Position numbers and translations under genes: made by a program | Notes under the pieces: generated by a model | Told to the model about the DNA's origin: nothing | What the model saw: only the letters and a program-made list of their open reading frames with translations | Databases searched by the model: none | Source of the DNA: Gamarada debralockiae | Taxonomy: Eukaryota > Ascomycota > Leotiomycetes > Helotiales > Hyphodiscaceae | DNA: 64,000 bases | Assembly: GCA_002803225.1 (NCBI GenBank) | Contig: NXFV01001528.1 | Span: 124,001-188,000 of the forward strand | Direction of reading: 5' to 3' | Shown: positions 37,230 to 49,199 of the stretch, in pieces | Layout of the letters: each line of letters starts with the position of its first letter | Position numbering within the stretch: the stretch's first letter is position 1

Positions 37230-37956
37230 GGTGGCTGGGCGTATTTATCGAAATGGTTGTAGAATTGGAAGGTTTGGACGAGGCGAATAAGATAAAGTAG
37301 AATTCAAATTGACGTTGGAGGATGGTACGAGGCCGGGTATTTGTATGCGAAGAGGAAGTGAAAAATGTTTGTAAGAGTCAAGGTCGGCGTTTTATGCGAT
37401 GACTCGATTCACTTGTGGGGATGGAGTGCAGAAAATATTGCCAGGATCTCCAAATCAAGTCGCCAAAAATGGAGGGGAGGCCAAGCGAACCAAGATTCCC
37501 GATTTCGGACGCTGATTCGACGGATTTCTGATTGGCTAATTTTGAAAAGTCACGTGCCCAGCCCAACAAGCGGTGAAGGTTTCTGCTACCGCCCCTTTCG
37601 TTCTCGCCCATGGGAAGCATCTGCCAGAGAAATCCATCGTGACGTTGGAATTGAGATGCCAAGACCAGACTTTAGAGTTAAGTTGGATAGAGTGTTGTGG
37701 ACTTCTCCTCTTTATGTACTGTTTAAGCATATCTCCAGTTTTGGGTGTGGTTTCTCATGTTTGGTGGCGCTGCGGCTCGCATTCTGGCCGTCTGAAGCGC
37801 ACATCAGACAGACATGAAACAACGTACCTTCTTCAGGACTACGGAGAAGATCTCCAAGAGGGATTGATGAAACAGTCCTACCAGGCTGGAGAAGAAAATA
37901 TAAATTATTGAGGAAGCCCTCATTGTTCCAGGTTTAGTTAATTTTTGCTCTTTAAA
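37230..37956. promoter_or_regulatory. Divergent promoter region
   Basis: Lies between the homocitrate synthase start (minus) and the SET-protein start (plus). No Gcn4-type or other element was confirmed by eye. Confidence 0.5.
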
Positions 37957-39228
37957 ATGCACATCTCATTGCTCACCCATGCAGCCGCTGCGCTGTCCCT
38001 GATTTCTGTTGCACAAGCTGGCCAACATCCATTAAATGTCGACTTTGGGAACAATTTTTGCAGTGTGACAGAGAAGGACAATTTACTGGCTCTTTCACGG
38101 TTGAAAGATGGCTCCGAAAGCTGCAGCCCTCAGTCGCACCTCAAATCCGCCCCAGCAAACCTCTGGACCGAAGAGGTGAAATGCATTCCCAACACCAACA
38201 CCACGGAGTCATATTGCGTATACACCAACGATCAATTCGCCAATGGGCGCGGAATATCCTTTTTCACAACACCTTCCATCGCCAAGAGAGTGGCTTCCCT
38301 TCCAGCCTTCACCCAAAATGGGCTCTACGACAACGTCAACAATTTCACCAATCCACCCTGGGAAATCAAACAAATCCCCGGACGCGGCAAAGGACTCTTC
38401 GCAACACGCACCCTCCACCGCGGCGACCCAATCGTAGCTGACACCCCCGTCGGCGTATATCTCAGCGATGCCTTCCCTCACGATTTCCCACTCGGCTACA
38501 TCTACCTGCACACAGCATTCATCCAGCTCCCGAAACCCACCCAAAAGCTATTCCTTGAAACCGCGACATATGCGGACGGGGATCCGATCATGGAACGTAT
38601 TAATACGAATGCGTTCTCGGGGGAGTTTGAGGGCGCGAGTCATTTTTTGATGTATCCTGAGACGGCGAGGATGAATCATGATTGTCGGCCGAATGCGATG
38701 TATTATTATGACCCTAAGACGTTGATTCATGCTACTCAGGCTAGTCGAACGATTTTACCAGGGGAGGAGATCACGATTCCTTATATCAACATCCTGCAAC
38801 CTCGCGAAGATCGGCAGTTTGCGTTGTCGAATTACTGGGGTTTCAAATGCACCTGTTCTCTCTGCTCTAGCTCAACAACTCATACTCACGTTTCTGATGC
38901 GCGGATTCGACGCATAACCCATCTCCAAAATGCTCTGGCTGACTGGTCATCAGCCTCCGTTGGATCGCCCAGCACAGCTGAGAAATTGATCGATTTGTAT
39001 GACCAAGAAGGCATACATGCTGCGAAGGGGACGGGGCACATGTTTGCTGCTTTGGCATATAATGCTGTGGGTGATACGAGTAAAGCTAGGGAGCATGCGG
39101 AGAAGGCACTGGAGGCGGGCTTGGTGAATAACGGTCATGGAAGTGGGGAGGAAGGAGATGAGAGCGAGATGAGGGGGTTGTTAGGGTGGCCGGAGGGACA
39201 TTGGAGTTTTATGGCGAGGAGGAGATGA
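37957..39228 (+). CDS. SET-domain protein with N-terminal signal peptide
   Basis: A single exon of 423 aa from ATG 37957; an in-frame TTG lies just upstream. The first 21 residues MHISLLTHAAAALSLISVAQA form a textbook signal peptide with an AXA-type cleavage site. The next 110 residues contain Cys and N-glycosylation sequons (NTTE, NNFT) consistent with secretion. The SET domain follows: IPGRGKGLFATRTLHRGD (cofactor-binding start), RMNHDCRPNAMYYYD (the NH-C-PN signature) and GEEITIPYI. A post-SET-like CTCSLCSSS and a short helical TPR-like tail (AALAYNAVGDTSKAREHAEKAL) come next. The family methylates lysines, usually inside the cell; a secretory form implies an extracellular, vacuolar or ER substrate. 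It could instead be anchored or catalytically altered. Confidence 0.88.
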   Translation: MHISLLTHAAAALSLISVAQAGQHPLNVDFGNNFCSVTEKDNLLALSRLKDGSESCSPQSHLKSAPANLWTEEVKCIPNTNTTESYCVYTNDQFANGRGISFFTTPSIAKRVASLPAFTQNGLYDNVNNFTNPPWEIKQIPGRGKGLFATRTLHRGDPIVADTPVGVYLSDAFPHDFPLGYIYLHTAFIQLPKPTQKLFLETATYADGDPIMERINTNAFSGEFEGASHFLMYPETARMNHDCRPNAMYYYDPKTLIHATQASRTILPGEEITIPYINILQPREDRQFALSNYWGFKCTCSLCSSSTTHTHVSDARIRRITHLQNALADWSSASVGSPSTAEKLIDLYDQEGIHAAKGTGHMFAALAYNAVGDTSKAREHAEKALEAGLVNNGHGSGEEGDESEMRGLLGWPEGHWSFMARRR

Positions 39229-39675
39229 ATTGTGATTTTAGCCGGCGTTATTTGGAGGTCAACGTCTCGGCGTTTTGGAGAAGGATTCTGGAGTTAGGTG
39301 ACGCGGAGAAATAGATTCTAGTTCACATATTGTTCCAATCACTTGAAGATTCGCAGGTCACGCGACTAATCTTGTCTTTTGACTGGCAGAAATAGGTTTG
39401 AATGAAGCCTTTTCAAAGCTCACCAAGGGCGAGCAGCAAAATGGGGAATGGACTGACAGGAAAGGTGCCAACGGCAATGTTACACAAGCAAAATCGTTCA
39501 ATTGCTCAAATAATTTCATCAAACTATCTAAAAGACAAACAAACCAGCAGTCCATTCACTGCCTCGCCAGCCTTCAAACCCAAACTACAAAACGTACACC
39601 ATCACTTCCGGGACCAAGACCTCCATTGCCTTCCTTCCTTTTCTCAACATCAATTGAGCTTTGACGCATCGCCGT
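39229..39675. other. Convergent intergenic region
   Basis: 447 bp between two converging stops; nothing recognisable. Confidence 0.5.
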
Positions 39676-40849
39676 TCAAGCACCACGCCTACGGAAGCCC
39701 AATGCCGCATGCTTCTTCCACAAGTGCTCAGTAACCTTGTCTGGACGACTATACCCCGTGCCCTGGCTTCTGGGACAGCCTGGGATGGGACAGAGGTGAA
39801 CGGCCTGATTAATGCCATGGATATTGGCGGTGTGGCGAGCTAGATCAGAGGGGCGCTTGAATGTTCTGCCGCAGTTGGCGTGGTTGCATGGGAAGGTAGT
39901 GGCAACTGCGGGGGCAGGTTGGGCTTGAGAGGCGGCGTGCTGGAGTTGGACTTGGACTTGGGGACCTTGGAAAGAGTCATGAATGGGTATTGGCTCGGAG
40001 GGTCCGAGGTTGAAATTATGAAGGTCCTGAGATGCGGTTAGGTTAGGCATGAACTCACCGTATCGAGGTGAGCGATTCAATGCAAGCCCAGTGTCACTAC
40101 TCATGACCGCAGTCTCGAAGGCTCCTGTTCCATAAGGCCCGACCGGAAAGGAAGCAGCGCCGCCAGACTCCCATTCGAAATCGCTGGAGCCCATTTCAAT
40201 TCCCTGGGTATTGGAGGAAGAGCCAAACCCATTGACAAGGACGGAGCCATGGGCAATAGAGTCGTTCGGGTCCTGTGCGTGGATGAAGTTGGAGAAATGG
40301 TAGCTAGTGTGATCGTTTTTCAAGCGGTTCCAGTTGGTGGTTGGATAGGGTAAGCTGTTAAGGCCGACGTCGAGAAATTGGCCATCGCTCCAAGCACTAT
40401 TTGCTAATTCGCCATTGTTGTGATTGAGAAGCGAGTTAGCTGCTCCGTTCTGAAAGGTATCCCCGACGGTTGTGGGATCTGTCTGGTAGTTGAAATAACA
40501 GGTGTTGGACAGTGGAGTTTCGATGGAGGTGTTGTTGCCTGATCCGTTTCCAGTATTGAATTCAAGACATGGAGGCTCGAAGAACGACTCATCTAGCTGT
40601 GCCGAAGACAGCGAAGTGGAGATGGGGATCCCATTGTTGCATGGATCAACTGCACCGAGGACATTGGATTTGGATTGGCCACAAAGAAGTGTGTATGTAC
40701 TCGGCCCGCTTGTTAGCAGTAAAAAAAAAAAAAACTCACCCGTCCTCAGCGGATCCTCCAAACCCCATAACAGGGTAAGATGACTGGCTGAGGTCAGGAT
40801 GGCTTTCCATCTGGTTGGCCATGTCGTCGTCGTGGCGTTGCTGCTGCAT
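39676..40849 (-). CDS. C2H2 zinc-finger transcription factor
   Basis: Two exons, 40849..40740 and 40699..39676, encode 377 aa. The intron is only 40 bp and contains a poly-T run and a GCTAAC branch site; joining at the CCGAG acceptor keeps the frame, whereas the later GTGCAG would create a stop. The first 280 residues are Asn/Ser/Gly-rich and acidic, probably an activation region. Two fingers lie near the C-terminus: FPCNHANCGRTFKRPSDLAR..H....H and LCPIPGCPR..GTGYSRPDKVTEHLWKKH. The second finger has an extended loop between its cysteines and histidines, as in many fungal single-copy C2H2 proteins. No specific orthologue is recognised. Confidence 0.82.
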
Positions 40850-41407
40850 GAGGGCGACTGCGCTAAGGGCGAGAAACGTCAAGGATTTGGGAAAAGTGAG
40901 GCTGTCGAAAAAGTGTTGCTCTCTGTGTAACGAGCTTCGAAATGCCAGAAATCACTGTACAAACTCCAGAAAGTGAGGAAGGGGGGAAGCCTGTCTATAT
41001 GCTCCTACACGTTAGAGTGTACTCCGAAGGTGTGCGCCCTGTGCGGCCCTTGTCCAAGCCTCAGACAGAGCTGTGATGGCTCTTGCGATGGTCTAGCCAA
41101 ACTTGGACCTGAGGATAATTCAAGACTTTGAGATACGCTACGGCGAAGACCATGCAGACTTCGGAAACCCTTCAAGGTCGAGATCGAGCTGCATCACGGA
41201 CGAGGATAGCGATAATGATGGCCTCGCCGTTGTGATATCTCGCAAAAGCCACAAGCGTTTGCAATAACTTCGCATAAAATTACGAAAGCAAAGGACAGGA
41301 AAATTGAACCAACTGACCGTGCAGAAATAAGAGAGCGTGACCGAGAACCCAGTGCAATTGTGTCTATTCTGTTGTGCTTAGTGCAACCTAGACCTCGAGA
41401 GTAACAC
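40850..41407. promoter_or_regulatory. Upstream region of the C2H2 gene
   Basis: 558 bp between the GET2 stop and the C2H2 start, both genes on the minus strand. No coding exon seen. Confidence 0.5.
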
Positions 41408-42488
41408 CTACGAGCCTCGCAACCAAGCACAAACTCCCAAAACGAAAACACAGACAAACGCGTCTGCACTGACCGTCGTCCAAATACGTCCATACCGACT
41501 AATCACCGCCAGGTACCCCTTATACGGCTCAGGCAAGAAGCCCATAACCATGCCCATAATGCCACCTGGTTGAACCCGTCCCTTCTCCATAAAAAATCTG
41601 CTGGTCTGCAACAGTACTTCTGCCGTAGCGAAGATCCAGAAAAAGTGCACTGATGCTGGGCTCAATCCCCTCTCTCCTTCCTCTCCATATGTGTTGTAAG
41701 CGGGCATCTCTCGAGCGAGTTTCGATCCAGTAAACGGAGTCGTAAACGCAATATACAATCCCAATCCCAATGCGAAGACAGCATGAATGATTCTCCAAAG
41801 ATACGCATATGGATCTGCCTCCGCGGCCGGAGTCTGGCCTGGCATCCCAGGGAAAGTCGGCTTGCCTCCCGCTCCCTCGCCAAGTCCACCACCCATCATT
41901 TGCTGCATCATCTTCAAGATCGGATCATCTGCTCCTGGTCCTCCCATTCCTGCTCCATCCATGCCTGGCATACCGCCCATACCTGGGAAGCCTGCAAAGG
42001 GGTTGGCGTTGGTGTTGAGAGGTGTGCCAGTGGGATCAAAACCAAGCATCATTTGGCGGAGAGCAGCATCGTTAATTTGTTGGGAGCTGGGAGCGGGGGA
42101 GGCATTGTTAGGACGAGAAGAACCGGTGGGTTCGTAGTAATGGTTTGAGATGTCGATTTCGGCGGGATCGCCGTGATCTGTTGCGCTGGCAGTTGGTTGC
42201 GGGGGAGGATCTATACTGTCAATATCAACACTAGATCCTTTCAAACTTTATCAAGCCAATATGACATCTTGTCCCCAAATCTGCGGTGACAGGGACAAAG
42301 CATGAGTTGGGGAAGGTATGCATACCGCGTTGGACACCTCCTCCTAAACCAGTAATCTTGTTCAGTCGTGCGGAACCACCAGCCCGGATCTTAGCTTCTC
42401 GACGTTCTTTTCTGATGCGTGCTTGTTCTGCTGCACTCGAGGGAGGCGTGCTGGCCTCTGAGGAAGCGGCCGGTGTTGTGTCTGCCAT
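41408..42488 (-). CDS. GET2: GET complex receptor subunit Get2
   Basis: Two exons (42488..42326, 42237..41408) encode 330 aa. The N-terminus contains ARIRKERREAKIRAGG, the basic Get3-contacting RERR-type motif of Get2/CAML. A Gly/Met/Pro-rich disordered linker follows (NPFAGFPGMGGMPGMDGAG...). Three membrane helices are in the C-terminal half: LWRIIHAVFALGLGLYIAF, VHFFWIFATAEVLLQ and DAFVCVFVLGVCAWL. Get2 pairs with Get1 in the ER membrane as the receptor for Get3 carrying tail-anchored proteins. The acceptor TTTGAAAG for the single intron was chosen because it is the only one that joins to SSVDIDSIDPPP in frame. Confidence 0.9.
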
Positions 42489-43707
42489 TTTGGGGATTGC
42501 GGTTGAGATGCGTTTGCAGGCGGTATTCTCGTCGTTTTGAGTTTGCGGTGGATTCTGAGAAGTAAACGTGTAGACTGCTGCAGACTGAGGGGTCGCGGTG
42601 AGCTTTCCGCAGCTTTGTGGCTTGCTCTGAGTTCCTGGACGAGTGGAACTTGCTAGGAAAGAGGCTGAGGGTTGTGAGTCGAATCATACTTTTTGCGCAC
42701 GGGCCACTCGAGGCTCGCCAACTTTGCTAAGAGGGAAAGCATCCAAGCACCTTTCACCCCAATCCATTTACTTTGCAATACCCGAGCCCTCTGACTACCA
42801 TGACTTCATTGCCAATTCATGCAGTTACATTGGGCAGAGCTTTATGAACTGGGTGTCTGGGGTGGGGCATGCATGAGTCTCCAGCCGCCTGGTTGTGGAA
42901 CTGTCATTGTTGCCCGCTAGGTCTGACAGTCCGCTTTGAGGAATCGGAAGAAACCAGCCGTCTTCTTTCGTCTCAGTCTCTTCGATTATGAGGATATTCC
43001 CAAGCAGATCGTCTAAATGCAAGACTGTACGTTATTGCTGTATTGCAAGACTTGCTCTTGCTCTCGCTTCCTCAGCCGTTGCTCTACGTCTTGCAGAAAG
43101 AGAGTATTTGAAAGTTTAAATATTTACATCTTCACTTGATTTGGAGGAATTTCTACTAGAGCACAAAGCACTTCATACGTGTCACAACTTTATCTCAATC
43201 ATCATGTCCAGAGCTCCCCATTCGTCCTTTCGACACCATTTCTCAGAAATGACATAACCGAACACAGCCTTTCCCGTCCTAAGTCTCAAGATCTACAAGG
43301 CGCGCTGTTCTGTTGTTATTTCTGTAACACTGCCTCGCCGCACTCTTGGCCGAAAAAAAATACACATTATTTTGACAGTGCTGAGGTGATAGTGGTCTCC
43401 GATCTTGACGAACCGACCAATCAGCGTTGGCACTATACGTGACTAAGCATCGCAGCGCCTGACGCTACCGACCTCCGACGAAAAACATACGCAACACGCG
43501 GTTGAGGCTGACACCGATCATTTCAAAACAAAGCCCTGGGCAGGAAATGGATTATTTTGTATAAGTTAAGTGAGTTCTCTCTTTGTATCCAATTCTAGCA
43601 TCTCATCATCAACCCGACTTCAATCACTTCAAATACACTTTTTAGAAGAAATCGGCTCACTTTCGTTTTCGGTTCTGCCCCTGAATCCATTCGCTTCTCC
43701 TTTCATA
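42489..43707. promoter_or_regulatory. Divergent intergenic region
   Basis: 1.2 kb between the GET2 start (minus) and the RTA1-like start (plus). No gene recognised. Confidence 0.5.
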
Positions 43708-44810
43708 ATGTCGAACGCAACAAACCTCACACACAGCACTGGTCATGGAACCGGTTATGGAAATGCCACTCTCCTCGCTAACCCTGAACTATGTACTCTC
43801 CAAACCTGCGACTTGTCCTTAGCCTCTTTCCTCTACCTGCCCACAGTGGCCGGGAACGCACTCTACGCAGGTATCTTCGGCGTCTACGTCCTCATCCAAC
43901 TCTATCTCGGAATCAAGCACAAATTATGGGGATACATGGTAGCCATGATCCTCGGTCTCGTACGTCCCCTTTCCCTCCCAACCCCTTCCCAAACTCTCAA
44001 CCTCTCAACTCAAGCCAACAATCGCCATAGGTCCTTGAAATAATCGGCTACGTAGCTCGCATCATGCTCCACGATTCGCCATTCGATAACAACGACTTTC
44101 TCATGTATCTCGTAACCCTCACCATCGCGCCAGCCTTCCTCACAGCAGCCATCTATTTGTGCCTCTCCCGCATCGTCATAGTCTACGGCGAGCACCTCTC
44201 ACGTTTCAAGCCTAGAACCTACACACTCGTCTTCTGCACCTGCGACATCATCTCCCTCATCCTGCAAGCTCTCGGCGGAGGCATTGCCTCAACAGCTAAT
44301 ACCGTATCAGATTCGGATCTCGGGAAGAATATCATGTTGGCTGGTCTCGGTTTCCAGGTCTTCTCTTTGATACTGTTTGGACTTGCTGCTGGTGAATTCG
44401 CTTTCCGTGTCATGAAAGGCAAAGGTTCTTGGAACCCGCGGTATATCAACCTTGTTTCGAGCAAGCTTTTCAAGTCCTTCCTCCTCGGTCTTTTTGTGGC
44501 TTCTGTCACTATCTTCGCGCGTTCGGTGTACCGTTGCGTTGAGCTTTCGGGTGGGTTTAATGGGACGTTGTTTGTGAATGATGAGGCTCTGTTTATGGTT
44601 ATGGAAGGTGTGATGATCGTCCTTGCGACGACATGTTTGACCTTTTTGCATCCAGCAGTGTGCTTCCAGGGTGCGTGGGATGAGGCGGTCTTTCATTTTA
44701 GAACGAAGAAGGGGCAGCAGGAGGGGTTTAAGATGGAGCGGTTGGGGAGTGATGAGGAGAGTGGGAGGACTACGGAGTATAGTGGTATGTTACCTGAGCA
44801 CAGAGTGTAA
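43708..44810 (+). CDS. RTA1-like seven-helix membrane protein
   Basis: Two exons (43708..43959, 44031..44810) give 343 aa. The N-terminus is extracellular with four sequons (NATN, NLTH, NATL and similar) and two Cys. Seven hydrophobic helices follow in the RTA1/RTM1/RSB1 order. Signature segments are LEIIGYVARIM in helix 2/3, APAFLTAAIYLCLSRIV in helix 3, FCTCDIISLILQALGGGIAS in helix 4, and FARSVYRCVELSGGFNGTLF after helix 5. Family members are linked to 7-aminocholesterol and azole resistance and to sphingoid long-chain base release, at the plasma membrane or vacuole. The cytosolic tail is charged (GSDEESGRTTEYSG). The start at 43708 (MSNATNLTHS) is preferred over upstream in-frame codons by family length. 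Confidence 0.93.
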
Positions 44811-45944
44811 GGATGTGATGGTGAGAATAGATGGCTGAAGGGCTGGAAAACATAAAAGATGATAGATGAGAGTACTGTATTAGATACCCTAGTGTTTTGT
44901 TCGATTGTTTAGGAAATTATTACGGTAGATTGGGACTTGGAACACAACGTGACCAAAGAAGCTGTGGAGTACGACGTACATTGGGTTTCTTCACAATTGT
45001 AAAAGTATTTTATGTGAGACAAAAATCAAAAGCTATCACAATCACACCATATTTTCCCAGCATCACTCCTATTTCCAACCAATACTTTTTGGCGATCGCT
45101 CTGTCGAGTGTTCTGGGGAAGGCACGTGAGAGCCCCACTTCCCAATCTGATTGGTTCATCTGGGACACTTTAAAGTTTTGTTGCACGTCGTTCATAAATC
45201 GGATTTGATTTGATTTTGATTTGAATTCGATTCGAACTTGATTCGACGTAAATTTTGACCACTTCCGATGAGCGTTCATCACCAAATTCTCCTGCCGGCA
45301 AACGGGAAGGTCTCTCTCTTCCTGAATTCTTAAAACCTGTCTCTCTTTTAACTCTGAGGCTCTGGTTGGGTTCCTTGGTTGCCTCGACTGCAGCCGGCGG
45401 CCTCCGAGAGATTGGTGTCGCGCCGTCGTCAGCACTGGCGAAACTAGGTCAAATATATCCGATCGAAATGAGCGATTGAAACTCAATGCTCAGGCGACGC
45501 CGCCTTATGAACGTCCTAGGAAAGCGTGCTGAATCAAATCGAGCGGATACCCTATTCATTTAATTCATCGATTTTACGATGGTTCAGCGAGTATGATGAA
45601 GGGATATGATGCATCCTTGCAGCAACTATGATTTGTTCCGACGATTTGGACCAACATTTGGAAGGCACGCAAATCTCGGTTTACCGGATAATGGAGAGCA
45701 CTACAAACTTTGAGGGACTCAAAGTTTTGGATACGATAAAGGTCTGCCAAATAGAGCGAGGTGGAAGGGCCGGACTTCAGAAAGGCTCCTCATCCTTGTC
45801 TAGAATCTAAACTGTCTCTATCCACGACAGCCGGTAAGCAGGTCTACATCTTCATGGATTATTAATTTGATGTAGAAAGCCCACTTGCTGACCCCGTGCC
45901 TCGGAGGCTTGTCAATGTGTCCCCAGCTTCGGATGAATGTTTTA
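44811..45944. other. Gene-free stretch
   Basis: No domain-bearing frame. The final few hundred bases may include the decayed N-terminus of the HET pseudogene. Confidence 0.45.
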
Positions 45945-47470
45945 ATATAGTATCAGCCTGGGCTGCGGAACTGCTTGGAGTCCCATGACCTCTGCTGGTC
46001 TGAACAGACAGACACGAAGCTGTTGCCGACGCGTGTTATTGATGTCGGCAGCAACCACAGACCACCATTCCTACACGTCTCCACCGGGGAAGCTGCAGAC
46101 TTGGTTGCGCTCAGTCGCTGCTGGGGCAAAAGCATGCCATTGACGACGATGATGGCCACTCTGGAGATTTACCGAGCACATCTGCCACTCGCTCAAGTAT
46201 CATCAGTTTTTCAAGATGCGATATCCATCACCAAACGTCTTGGGATATCGATATCTTTGGATAGACTCTCTCTGCATCATTCAAGACTCCACCGAAGATC
46301 AACAGAACGAAGCTGTAAAGATGAATTACGTTTATAAGAATGCGGTTCTTAGCATCGCAGCGGAAGCAGCATCCGATGGCGCATACATCATTCTTCATCA
46401 TACCCGATACGATGCCGAAACAGGATATCCGGCTCAGCTTGAATTGTTCAGTGAAAGCATCAAATGCGGGGCATTTTGTTTTTCGACAGGATAATTCGAG
46501 AAGAGATGTCCTCCTGGTCAACCCGAGCCTGGACATTACAAGAAGACGTTCTCTCACCACGGGTCCTGAAGTGGAACAAGCATCAATTGAAGTGGTACTG
46601 CCGTGCAGCCAAATTTACAGATGAGGATCCAACCGGTGCTCCAGCCCTGGAAGGTCCCGGCGATCTAGAACTCTCACTGAAACGCATCCGTTTATCCAAC
46701 CAGGCACTCGACAGGCAACTTCAAGAGTTGAACACTCTGCATCCGGATTGGGACAACACTCTCTATTGCTCTCCACTCGGTCTGTGGCTCCTGATCATCA
46801 TGAACTATCCGAAACGTCACATCACCAAAGACGCGGATCGTCTGCCCGCGACTTCGGGAGTTGCCAAAGAGGTCGCAAGACTCACGGGCTACGACAATAA
46901 AGCTGGACTATGGCAGCAAATTCTACATCAGGAATTGCTATGATCGGCTCTGGGGAATCTCAAGCGGCTGAGTGATTATGTTGCTCCCTCGTGGAGCTGG
47001 GCCTTGCTCAAGTTCGACCACGGAAGAGGGGGCACATTTGTTGATCAGCGGCGAACGTTTGAAGACTGCATGGTTGAAAACAATGCCGATATTCTCGCCG
47101 TTGAAGTGAAGAACATTGGACCTGACCCTTTGGGCGGGTGAGCTCGGGATCCATCACTCTTCAAGGACCAACGAAACGGTCTAGCGACTTGGGGCTGCCG
47201 CATGATGGCCTCAAATTACGCCCAGACGTTCCATCGGGCCAAGTGATTTGGGAAGCGAACTCAGGAGCTCAGGATATTCTGTTCCTTCAAGTGTTGTGTC
47301 TCGCAGAGTTGTCGGAATGTTGGAGCAAATTCCGCGCCGTTGGCGAGGCTTTCCTACTCATTTTGCAGAAAGTCAATGATGTCGCGGATGAATATCGTCG
47401 TGCTGGAATCGCAACGCTTGCCAACGAGCACAGCAAAGGCTGGGAGGAAAGGACTCTCACGATTATCTGA
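45945..47470 (+). pseudogene. HET-domain pseudogene (heterokaryon incompatibility type)
   Basis: HET landmarks occur in order but in different frames: LRNCLESHDLCW, LVALSRCWGKS, VSSVFQDAISITKRLGI, then after a one-base insertion YLWIDSLCIIQDSTEDQ, MNYVYKNAVLSIAAEA. After another shift come RAWTLQEDVLSPRVLKW, RLPATSGVAKEVARL and GLWQQILHQELL. There TGA replaces the expected Trp before SALGNLKRLSDYVAPSWSW, and a further shift follows near 47137. I count at least three frameshifts and one nonsense codon. HET proteins trigger cell death when unlike strains fuse; this copy cannot encode one. Damage is spread along the gene, consistent with relaxed selection. Confidence 0.88.
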
Positions 47471-48059
47471 GGGAGTGGCAGATATATAGATGACACGTTG
47501 TCGATCTTCCATTGTAATGATGCCCTACTACAGATAAATGACTCATTTTGTGTCCAGCTGTGCATCCACCGTGTTGGCGAGTACTCTTTCACCTACGGAC
47601 AATACTAGCATCTGTATCCTCTACAACATGCTGTATCAAACTACGGCGAAAAATGTTTCCGTCGGCCCAAACCACTACGCCAAGGAAGTTTCTCTGGCCT
47701 CGATCTCTCTCTTGTTGTTTGAAGGAGCGTTTGTCACAAAATCCAGCTCTAGCAGGATCCTGCCCGCATTGGATAGCCTGGGAACCGGCTTAAAGTTTCT
47801 TTGCTGATAGAACACCCCTCAAATCAAGAGTACGGGGACAGTTATGCGGACAGAAAAATGATTTCAAGAGATGAATTTATATGGTACGCTAGCAGGTTGA
47901 CAAAGAGCCGACCTGGACACCGTCCAGACCGTCACTGCCGCTTTGCCAAATTACGTTCCCCCAACAGCCGGGCTCTCCCATTCAATTGACAAACTCGTTC
48001 CTTCAAACTTCAGTTCACACATTCGTTCATTCAATCTTGAACCCTAAGCTTCCGTCAAC
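47471..48059. other. Gene-free stretch
   Basis: Nothing recognised. The end (48000-48058, CAATCTTGAACCC...CGTCAAC before ATG) looks like a fungal leader. Confidence 0.4.
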
Positions 48060-48746
48060 ATGCCCAGAGTATCAGAAACGTGCCGAACCGAAGCTAGGCC
48101 TCTCGCCGAGTGGTTGCCTTTTAACGGGACTATCTTTGCTATGTTATTTCTTTCTTTCCTGGTGGGAGTCTGGTACCTTGGTTTGACCAAAGGGGTTCCA
48201 ACACAGAGCGATCATCCAGAACTAGATCTGGCTCAGTTCTTCGAATCTCTTCGACGACCTCGACATCTGCAGCCACAGTCCTCTCGTCCCATAACCCAGT
48301 GGGGGCGAGTTCCGATTCCCGGTAGCCGATTCTCAAACGCTTTGCAAAGGGATCGCAGGGATGGCCTCCATCTTGAGGCGTCATGTCATCACGCTCTTCT
48401 GCATCAAGAACGTTACCTATTGCCCTAGCCCAAACACATCAGTCACCGCAACCATCTTCACATATCCTACTGTACTCTGGGATTGTTGGATATGTTCATC
48501 TGTATGGATCACAATACCTGCCTCGTGCCTAGTGAAGTTGATTGTGAAGGCGCTTTCATCTGGGACGGAGCGAGTGAGATCGAGATCAATGTCTTTCTAG
48601 TGCCGAGTTGCATTTTGCTCCTATTCGTTAGCCTGGTATGGCTAGTGGATTGGATAATGAGCAGACGGGGTGGAAAAGGAGCAAGGAAGTGTGTTGGTGG
48701 AGAGAAAGCTGTGGGTGATGACAGTGTGCCATTTGAGTTGAGTTAA
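48060..48746 (+). CDS. Possible small two-helix membrane protein (uncertain model)
   Basis: ATG 48060 in a good context (GTCAACATGCC) opens a frame with one helix (GTIFAMLFLSFLVGVWYLGL) and reaches TAG at 48426-48428. The same frame reopens to 48746 with DHNTCLVPSEVDCEGAFIWD and a second helix (VFLVPSCILLLFVSLVWLV) before a basic tail. A different frame between them encodes KNVTYCPSPNTSVTATIFTY, which also looks protein-like. Either an intron removes the stop or the gene is broken; borders could not be fixed. No family recognised. Confidence 0.3.
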
Positions 48747-48790
48747 GTTTAAACTCTTACTTAACTTAAATAAAAATTATTAGCTACTTA

Positions 48791-48830
48791 AATTTAACTT
48801 AACTTAACTTAACTTTAATTATACTTAAGT
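48791..48830. repeat. AACTT pentamer tract
   Basis: About four consecutive AACTT units within an AT-only stretch just after 48790. Confidence 0.85.
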
Positions 48831-49199
48831 AGTTGAGTTTTTAGGTGCTACACTTGGTGGTATGAGCGGGGGGGGGTGACAAGGCAAAGCAGAGGAAGCT
48901 TGAGGAGGTTGATAGTCGGAATAAGGGAGAAGAGCAGTTTGAGCAAGTTGGCTGAGCTTGAGCAAGTTGAAGTCCATGATCTAATCAAAATTTGTGACGA
49001 AATAGACAGAAAGGATGTCTGACTTGCAGAGAAGAAGTACATCGCTCGCGTCTGTAAATGGGGGCTTTGTCAAGTTATACTACCGAACAAACCGCTGCTA
49101 CGCGGTGTAGATATTCAGGGTGTTATGCGGGCCATAAAAATATTTTAGGTGTTATGGGAGTCATTTACTGTGGATATTTTAGAAGAAGGGATAGAAGTA

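Noticed and set aside
37945..37956. TTG as an upstream start for the SET protein
   Set aside because: Non-ATG; the ATG at 37957 begins a perfect signal peptide.
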